This document shows positions 58,679-64,000 of a DNA stretch of 64,000 bases, one piece after another (position 1 is the first letter of the stretch; every line of letters starts with the position of its first letter). A program made the translations under genes and the position numbers. A model generated the notes under the pieces. The model was not told the DNA's origin. It saw only the letters and a list, made by a program, of their open reading frames with translations, and did no database searches. The stretch lies in NCBI GenBank assembly GCA_902792815.1, contig CADBAY010000004.1, positions 1 to 64,000 of the forward strand. Direction: 5' to 3'. The DNA is from an uncultured Bacteroidia bacterium (GTDB taxonomy: Bacteria; Bacteroidota; Bacteroidia; Bacteroidales; UBA932).

Positions 58679-60835
58679 ATGAAGTCCAATATACTCATCT
58701 GCCTTCTGGTCGTATCTGCTTGGAGCATAGCAGCTCCCGCCCAGAATTCCCGTAGCGGAGAAATACGTCAAGCTGTAATCGCCGACCCCAATATGGCCGC
58801 CGGCCTCGATGGCCTTTACGACTTTTCGCCCAAAGCTTCCACTCCTGCCCCCAAGGGATACGAAGCCGTATATATCAGCCATTACGGGCGCCACGGTTCG
58901 CGTTATGCCTATACTGAGAAGACTTACACTACTGTCCTCAATCTTCTTTCGGAAGGGCGCAGGTGCGCTAACCTGACTCCATTCGGCGAGAAACTTCTGA
59001 ACGAATTGCAGCCCTTCTGGGACAATGCACGCTACAGGGTGGGTGACCTTACTCCCGCGGGATGGGACCAGCACCGGAAGATTGCCGGCATTATGGTCAA
59101 GAGTTTCCCTTCGGCTTTCGGCAAGGGGAGCAAGGTGGATGCGTGCTCTTCGGCATCGGTAAGGAGCATTATAAGCATGTCGTCGTTCTGTAATGCCGTC
59201 TCGCTTGCTGCCCCCAAGGCGGAAGTTTATGAGCATCAGGGTATTATGGACGTTCAGGCGACGCGGCCCAATATGGGCGGCAACCCTTTCCGTTACCAGG
59301 GCCCTGCAATTCCTTTCCCTTACCCCGAAGACTCCGAGGCGTTCTTCCTCAGGCATATGCTGGGCTACGCCAACGTGCTTGCGCGCCTGTTCAAAGACCC
59401 CGAAAAGGGCATGTGCGGAATGAATGCCCACGATATCTTTTTCTATCTCTATATGTTTGTGGCAGGCATGAACAGTCTGCCTGAGGATGAAAAGCTGGAC
59501 CTCACCGGCCTCCTGACCCCGGAGGAGTTTGCAACCCTTTGGGAAACAGACAACTACGAGCGCTTCCGCGAGTATCTGCCGTATTGCACGTCTTGCTTTT
59601 CCATCATCGACGATATGATCTCCAAGGCAGATGCCGCTCTTTCGGAGGGCAGCAGGGGCGCGCACCTCCGTTTCGGACACGACCACGTGCTGATGTCTCT
59701 TATGATGGATATGGACTTGGAAGGCTCGGGCAGTTTCGCTCCCGATGCCGACGACCTCATTCAGAGCTTCAGGACGTTCCTGTCTCCTATGGCCACCAAT
59801 ATCCAGATGGTGTTTTTCTGTCCCAAAAAGAAAAACGGCGGTCCCGTACTGGTGAAGTTCCTGCTGAACGGCGGCGAAGCCTCTCTGGGCGACCTTAGCC
59901 CGGTAAGCGGGCCATACTATAGCTGGGAAGCGGTCAAGTCGTTCCTGCTAGCCCGCAAGAGCCTGTTTGTAACCCACACCCTCGACGAGGGATGGAGCAG
60001 CACCGAGATAGGTCCCGGATTGGTGTACCGGCATTTCAGCGGCATCGATCCCGTATCCGGAAGCGCCCAGCAAGTGTACGTGGCAGACTGGGATATGAAC
60101 GTCCCCGGTTATGCGCTCAAATTCACCAGTTCCTTCCCCACCAGCATTACTTCCGATGTGATGAAGGAGTACGGCGCCACGATAGCAATGAACGCCTGCT
60201 ACGAGACGCCTTCGGTGGTGGTCAAGGTTGACGGCGAGCTGCTGTCCAATATGCCCAACCATACAATCATGACTACCGGAGTGCCCAACTGGAAAAGCGA
60301 TGGGGCGGTCTATACCGACGGTCAGAGAGGCGTAAGGATATCGTGGGACGGCAAGGACCGGACTCCATCCGAGCTCCGCGCCTTCTATGCTTCCAGCACG
60401 GCTCCCAACATATTTACCAGCGCACCTATGCTGATTGACGATTTTGAACCCGTCGGGGAGACCTTTGCGGGATTCTATTCCGCCGACGCCATAAAGAACT
60501 TCAACTACGAGGATTACCGCCGCCACCAGGGCGTGAGGCATCCCCGTACCGCAGTTGCCATAACCTCTGATAATCACTTCCTTATGGTGGTCGTGGACGG
60601 GCGCCGGACGGGAGTGTGCGAGGGTATGACCGCTCGGGAGCTGACCCGCTACCTGAGGGCAAACTTCAATCCCCGCTACGCGCTCAATATGGACGGAGGC
60701 GGCTCTTCGACGCTATGCGTCGAGGGCCATGGCGATCCTAAAACCCACGTGGTGAATTATCCTACCGACAATAAGCGCTACGACCACGCAGGGGAACGCT
60801 CAATCCCCACTCACTTCTGCATCGTGCGTCAATAG
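58679..60835 (+). CDS. Fusion of histidine acid phosphatase and phosphodiester glycosidase
   Basis: 718-residue secreted protein (signal peptide to about residue 21, ending APAQ). Residues about 25-430 are a histidine acid phosphatase related to phytases/MINPP: RHGSR at 71-75 (phosphohistidine site) and GHDH at 333-336 (proton donor). Residues about 440-718 are a phosphodiester glycosidase (NAGPA, DUF2233): AMNACYETPSVVVKVDGEL, RHPRTAVAI (620-628), GVCEGMTARELTRYL and LNMDGGGSSTL (669-679). In animals the second activity removes GlcNAc from a phosphodiester, exposing a phosphate that a phosphatase could then cut. One continuous frame, no frameshift. Confidence 0.85.
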   Translation: MKSNILICLLVVSAWSIAAPAQNSRSGEIRQAVIADPNMAAGLDGLYDFSPKASTPAPKGYEAVYISHYGRHGSRYAYTEKTYTTVLNLLSEGRRCANLTPFGEKLLNELQPFWDNARYRVGDLTPAGWDQHRKIAGIMVKSFPSAFGKGSKVDACSSASVRSIISMSSFCNAVSLAAPKAEVYEHQGIMDVQATRPNMGGNPFRYQGPAIPFPYPEDSEAFFLRHMLGYANVLARLFKDPEKGMCGMNAHDIFFYLYMFVAGMNSLPEDEKLDLTGLLTPEEFATLWETDNYERFREYLPYCTSCFSIIDDMISKADAALSEGSRGAHLRFGHDHVLMSLMMDMDLEGSGSFAPDADDLIQSFRTFLSPMATNIQMVFFCPKKKNGGPVLVKFLLNGGEASLGDLSPVSGPYYSWEAVKSFLLARKSLFVTHTLDEGWSSTEIGPGLVYRHFSGIDPVSGSAQQVYVADWDMNVPGYALKFTSSFPTSITSDVMKEYGATIAMNACYETPSVVVKVDGELLSNMPNHTIMTTGVPNWKSDGAVYTDGQRGVRISWDGKDRTPSELRAFYASSTAPNIFTSAPMLIDDFEPVGETFAGFYSADAIKNFNYEDYRRHQGVRHPRTAVAITSDNHFLMVVVDGRRTGVCEGMTARELTRYLRANFNPRYALNMDGGGSSTLCVEGHGDPKTHVVNYPTDNKRYDHAGERSIPTHFCIVRQ

Positions 60836-60837
60836 CT

Positions 60838-61530
60838 CTACTGCGTTTCTATCCCGTAAAGCTGCTCGGAAGTCTCCTGGCGGCCGTCGAGGAAGAAGCT
60901 GTCGTGCTTAATCATGCCGTAGCCGAGGGCATACCAGGTGTAGGTAATACGTTCGCGCTTGTAGAGTGGCGCGCTTTCCTTCTTGTGCTCTTTTATCACG
61001 ATGCACTCGAAAGTGCCTCCGGGTACGGTGATTGTCTCTTTCTTTACTACTGAACGTTCGGTATAGTCGATGTTGTACTTTATGCCGCTCCACGCTACCT
61101 CGGCGTGGATTTCTTCCAGTTTGTCACCCGGCTTTGCGGTGGCTTTCATTATCGACGTGCCGCCGCTGGAAGTGAAGTTGAAGGCCGAGAAACGCTTCTT
61201 GGCCGCGATTGCTGCAGCCTCGGAGATGTTTACCTCTATTGTGCCGTCGGCGTGTAGATACGACTTTGTCTTAACAGAGCCTTTGACCGGGGGAGTGGCA
61301 TTGCGGGGCACGATGTTGGCGCTGACGGTAATCTCCAGCGACCCGTCTGCGGCTTTCTGGACATCGTTGATTGTAACGGTGTTAGTCCACCAGTGCTTGG
61401 AGTTGTCGGGGGAGTATCTTTCGTAGCGGAGCGACATTCCCTTGGTTGAACAAAAGTATCCTTTAGGCTGAGCCGTCGAGCCCAGTGCGGCCAAGATGGC
61501 CAGGGAGCATATGAGAAGGCGTTTTAGCAT
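60838..61530 (-). CDS. DUF3108/TapB-like secreted protein
   Basis: About 230 residues with signal peptide MLKRLLICSLAILAALGSTAQ. The mature protein is beta-rich: MSLRYERYSPDNSKHWWTNTV, GTIEVNISEAAAIAAKKR and the strand pair KKETITVPGGTFECIVIKEH, typical of the TapB/DUF3108 fold found in Bacteroidota lipid-transport-like or periplasmic proteins. Function unknown. ATG at 61530 is preferred to 61614 since it starts the signal peptide and overlaps the stop of the transglutaminase-like gene (TAATG). Confidence 0.7.
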   Translation of the reverse strand: MLKRLLICSLAILAALGSTAQPKGYFCSTKGMSLRYERYSPDNSKHWWTNTVTINDVQKAADGSLEITVSANIVPRNATPPVKGSVKTKSYLHADGTIEVNISEAAAIAAKKRFSAFNFTSSGGTSIMKATAKPGDKLEEIHAEVAWSGIKYNIDYTERSVVKKETITVPGGTFECIVIKEHKKESAPLYKRERITYTWYALGYGMIKHDSFFLDGRQETSEQLYGIETQ

Positions 61531-63791
61531 TACTTGATGACCGAGCTTAAATCGCTCTTTAATGATGTGTTGTAACCTTTTGAAATATAGAAGATCCGCC
61601 CGAAACTGTCGCACAGGGCAACAATCGGGAGTTCGTCTCCGCCCGTGCCCGTGCCGGATAGTCCCTTTCGGACAGCTCCGCCTTTATCGCTTCCGTAAAC
61701 GGCGCGGTTAAGGCCTTTTAAGTGGCAGCTTCCCAGCACCACGACCGGTTTCCCCCAGGCGTTGAGGGCTTCTGCCGATGCTTCCAGCTCATGAATTGCA
61801 TGGTTCGTGGGTTCATGCCCTTCGCGGCCGGGAATGAAAAGCAAATAATCGCCTCTCCCGCTTAGCTCCAGCAGGGGATCGGCGTTGAATGTGCCGATAA
61901 CCGACAGCTTGCCTTCTTGCTTTCGAAGTACCAGAGGGACGTTGTAAGGCCCTTCGTCTCCAAGGTCGAAAAACTCCAGGTGTGCAAGTACACTGCCGTC
62001 CTGCAGGCGGGTGCCTGAAGTGAGCAGGTAGTATCCTTTCTCCAAAACGTAGTCGAGGCGGAAGGGACCGTTCTCATCGTATTCCATAAGGCGGGAGCCG
62101 CTTTGGCCTATGCGGGTAAAGGTGTATTGCCTGTAATACTCCGGCTTCGAAGAGAGGGGAGTGGAAAGCTTCACGATTGCCACGGGAGCAGCATTTCCGG
62201 GTACTTCGCTTTCAAATGCCGCGTCAATCCACAGGTCTCTTTGGAAATACTGCACCTTCCCGGTCACCTGGTCGATGCGGGCGGGTATGCCGAGGGTGCG
62301 GCACAGGGCCACAAAGAAGATGTCCCTCCCGCGGGCGTCGGCTTTGCGGGCTCGCCATACATCCACCGGCGAGGTGCGCAGGCCCTGCGGGTTCCGTCCC
62401 TCCACCAGGGAAATGCTGTCGCGCACCCATTGAACCACTTCCCGGGCGGAATGCAGCCGCCCGGCTATTCCGGAGCCCCGGACTTCTTTCCTGAAAGGCC
62501 TGAGGTGCTCCAGCTCCACACGGGGCGAGACAACATCAGGATTGTCGCTCGTAATGGGGAGGACGTCTTCAAGGACATCCAGGGTAACATCACTCCGGTC
62601 TTTGTCGGAGAGGGACTGAAGCACTGTTGTGCCCTCCTCGCCGTGGGCTTCAAAAAATGAGTCGGAATCAGGGTTGCGGTGGGGATGGGAATTGCGTATG
62701 GCATCTTCGGCGGCAAGGCGCTGCCTGTTGGCCTCTTCCTGCTCCGGGGTGGCTCCGGAAGGAATGGGGTTCTCGGGCGGCGGCACTATGTCGATATCGG
62801 CGCTGAAACGCTCCCCGATGTTATGCTCAAGGCGTACTGTCACGCTCTCGGAACTTGCTTTTGCAAATCCGAACTTCCCGTCTTTTTGCGCCCATACCAG
62901 CAGGTCTCCCAGACCGGTGTCGAGGGCTGCAGTGCCGTCGGCTCCCGTGGTGTAAGCGGCAACGGTATAGAACTCGGCATAATTGTAAATCTTGAATTCC
63001 ACCTTTGCTCCTTGGACGGGAGATCCGCCGTCGAGCACGGTCACAACGGTGCGCCGTGCAGGTACGTAGCCTCGGATTACATTGATTTCGGTATAGCATG
63101 GGGTGCGCCGGATAACATCCTCGGGTCCGTCGTAATTGCCGTACACCTTGGTGTGCAGGAGCATTGCCCGTGACACAGGGGCGTTGAACCAGGCATTGTC
63201 AAGTGTGGGCGCAGGCTCACAGGCGCCCATGAAATGCCACTTTCCGTCTTCGGTGTAAACTTCTACCCAGGCATGGTTGTCGTCGGTGTGTGCCCAGCGG
63301 GGAGTGTAAACCTGCCGCGCCGGTATGCCTGCTGCCCTTAGAGCGGCTACGGTAAGTACCGATTCCTCGCCGCAGCGCCCTACACCCCGTCGGACGGTAG
63401 CCATAGGAGCGCTGGTGCGGCCGTCGGAAGGTTCGTAACAAGCCTGCTCGTGGCACCAGTGATTGATTTCCAGTGCAGCTTGGCTCAGGCTCATTCCCTT
63501 GATCCGGGCGCAAAGAGTATCGGCATATGTGGTGCGGAAGTCGTCAAGTGTTTCGTTGTTCACCCTTAGGGGCAGCACAAAGTGGAGAAACTCCCGCTCC
63601 GGAACATTCCACTTCATGTCCTTGCGGACCTGGAGTGTTTTGGCCACGTTTGCCTCCCAGTAGCTGCGCGGGTACATCAGGCTGTCCGGCAGAGGCATAG
63701 CCTCATACAGCCAGTCGACGTATTTTTCCGATCCCGTGCAGGAAGAGAGCAGCAGTAAAAGAAAGCAAAAAAAAGCGGCACGTTTCATCAT
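61530..63791 (-). CDS. Transglutaminase-like lipoprotein
   Basis: 753-residue lipoprotein (LLSSC lipobox). An N-terminal helical part precedes a transglutaminase-core (papain-like) domain at about 125-200: Cys in GVGRCGEESVLTVAALRAAG, His in DNHAWVEVYTEDGKW and an acidic residue in the GACEPAP turn. Then a carboxypeptidase-like beta domain (VTVLDGGSPVQGAKVEF), and a second transglutaminase-like helical region (about 470-530, RDIFFVALCRTLGIPARID). Acts outside the cytoplasm, perhaps as a protease or amidase; substrate unknown. Confidence 0.85.
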   Translation of the reverse strand: MMKRAAFFCFLLLLLSSCTGSEKYVDWLYEAMPLPDSLMYPRSYWEANVAKTLQVRKDMKWNVPEREFLHFVLPLRVNNETLDDFRTTYADTLCARIKGMSLSQAALEINHWCHEQACYEPSDGRTSAPMATVRRGVGRCGEESVLTVAALRAAGIPARQVYTPRWAHTDDNHAWVEVYTEDGKWHFMGACEPAPTLDNAWFNAPVSRAMLLHTKVYGNYDGPEDVIRRTPCYTEINVIRGYVPARRTVVTVLDGGSPVQGAKVEFKIYNYAEFYTVAAYTTGADGTAALDTGLGDLLVWAQKDGKFGFAKASSESVTVRLEHNIGERFSADIDIVPPPENPIPSGATPEQEEANRQRLAAEDAIRNSHPHRNPDSDSFFEAHGEEGTTVLQSLSDKDRSDVTLDVLEDVLPITSDNPDVVSPRVELEHLRPFRKEVRGSGIAGRLHSAREVVQWVRDSISLVEGRNPQGLRTSPVDVWRARKADARGRDIFFVALCRTLGIPARIDQVTGKVQYFQRDLWIDAAFESEVPGNAAPVAIVKLSTPLSSKPEYYRQYTFTRIGQSGSRLMEYDENGPFRLDYVLEKGYYLLTSGTRLQDGSVLAHLEFFDLGDEGPYNVPLVLRKQEGKLSVIGTFNADPLLELSGRGDYLLFIPGREGHEPTNHAIHELEASAEALNAWGKPVVVLGSCHLKGLNRAVYGSDKGGAVRKGLSGTGTGGDELPIVALCDSFGRIFYISKGYNTSLKSDLSSVIK

Positions 63792-63821
63792 GCCGCTAAT
63801 TTAGTAAAAAAAACTTTGCCG

Positions 63822-64000
63822 TTACTTAAGAATCTTTTTGAACAAGCCTTTGGCAAGACCCTCGAGTCCGCCTTGACTGGATGCCTTGGGAGATTCCTGG
63901 CGAGGAGGAGTATCAACGTAGAAATAGGTGCAGATCTGCCCGTCCATGCAGGCGTCGGTGCGGTTCCAACTCCAGCACACTCCGTCGATAATCTTGTAGT
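63822..64000 (-). CDS. C-terminal end of an unidentified protein (truncated by window edge)
   Basis: Minus-strand frame, stop at 63822-63824, the last 58 codons only. The residues end in QGGLEGLAKGLFKKILK; earlier WSWNRTDACMDGQICTYFYV is Cys/Trp-rich. Same strand as the transglutaminase-like gene, 30 bases upstream of its start, so probably the same operon. Too short to identify. Confidence 0.55.
   Translation of the reverse strand, partial: YKIIDGVCWSWNRTDACMDGQICTYFYVDTPPRQESPKASSQGGLEGLAKGLFKKILK

Overview
The window looks like chromosome of a Bacteroidota bacterium, order Bacteroidales (a Rikenellaceae/Alistipes-like or UBA932-like gut lineage is my guess; the order is firmer than the family). 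Evidence: the TAnnTTTG -7 promoter element recurs in front of genes and several starts are fixed by it; Shine-Dalgarno sequences are mostly absent; and typical families are present (DUF3078, DUF4922-SpoIID, WbqC, OmpP1/FadL, short RpoD, PnuC, DUF3244-like, TPR-HTH regulators). Most of the window is GC-rich; about 27.9-32.3 kb is clearly AT-richer.

Layout. 0.2-6.7 kb: M13 metallopeptidase lipoprotein, a catalytically degenerate M49-like lipoprotein, and an AspT/YidE-type transporter divergent from a LysR regulator. 6.7-7.3 kb: mostly non-coding, with an FG-GAP gene relic, a strong terminator and tRNA-Asn. 7.4-18.2 kb: one long + strand run (PrdX editing protein, HU-domain membrane protein, Nudix, DUF4922-SpoIID fusion, AmpG-like permease, NamZ-like muramidase, DUF6515-like protein, MurI, DPP III) that reads as a peptidoglycan turnover and salvage operon. 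18.2-21.7 kb (- strand): tilS carrying an in-frame palindromic insertion, DUF3078 protein, proS. 21.9-27.8 kb: Tyr/Gly-rich lipoprotein, FadL-type porin, lpxD-lpxC-lpxA (LpxC not fused to FabZ), WbqC. 27.8-32.3 kb: AT-rich accessory block with a TPR/HTH membrane regulator, a frameshifted DUF3244-like secreted protein, an HExxH lipoprotein and a small lipoprotein. 32.3-34.7 kb: pnuC and a RAYT-like HUH transposase flanked by seven 51-nt-period repeats. 34.7-39.2 kb: rimP (N-terminal domain only)-nusA-infB, with an intrinsic terminator in the leader, then tRNA-Thr. 39.2-57.4 kb: housekeeping genes (sirtuin, ClC channel, Tex, Dpm-type glycosyltransferase, EttA, NhaA, exonuclease, DnaN, HtrA, RpoD, ArgS, YgiQ, nitroreductase) separated by several palindromic or repeated intergenic elements. 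57.4-64 kb: a secreted phosphoesterase facing a large fusion of histidine acid phosphatase with phosphodiester glycosidase, then a DUF3108/TapB-like protein, a transglutaminase-like lipoprotein and a partial gene.

Most unusual items: the RAYT plus 51-nt array; a family of GC-rich palindromic elements sharing the decamer GGGAGGGGCC, one of them inside tilS; the phosphatase-glycosidase fusion; the attenuator-like leader of rimP-nusA-infB together with the shortened RimP; and the inactive-looking M49 paralogue.
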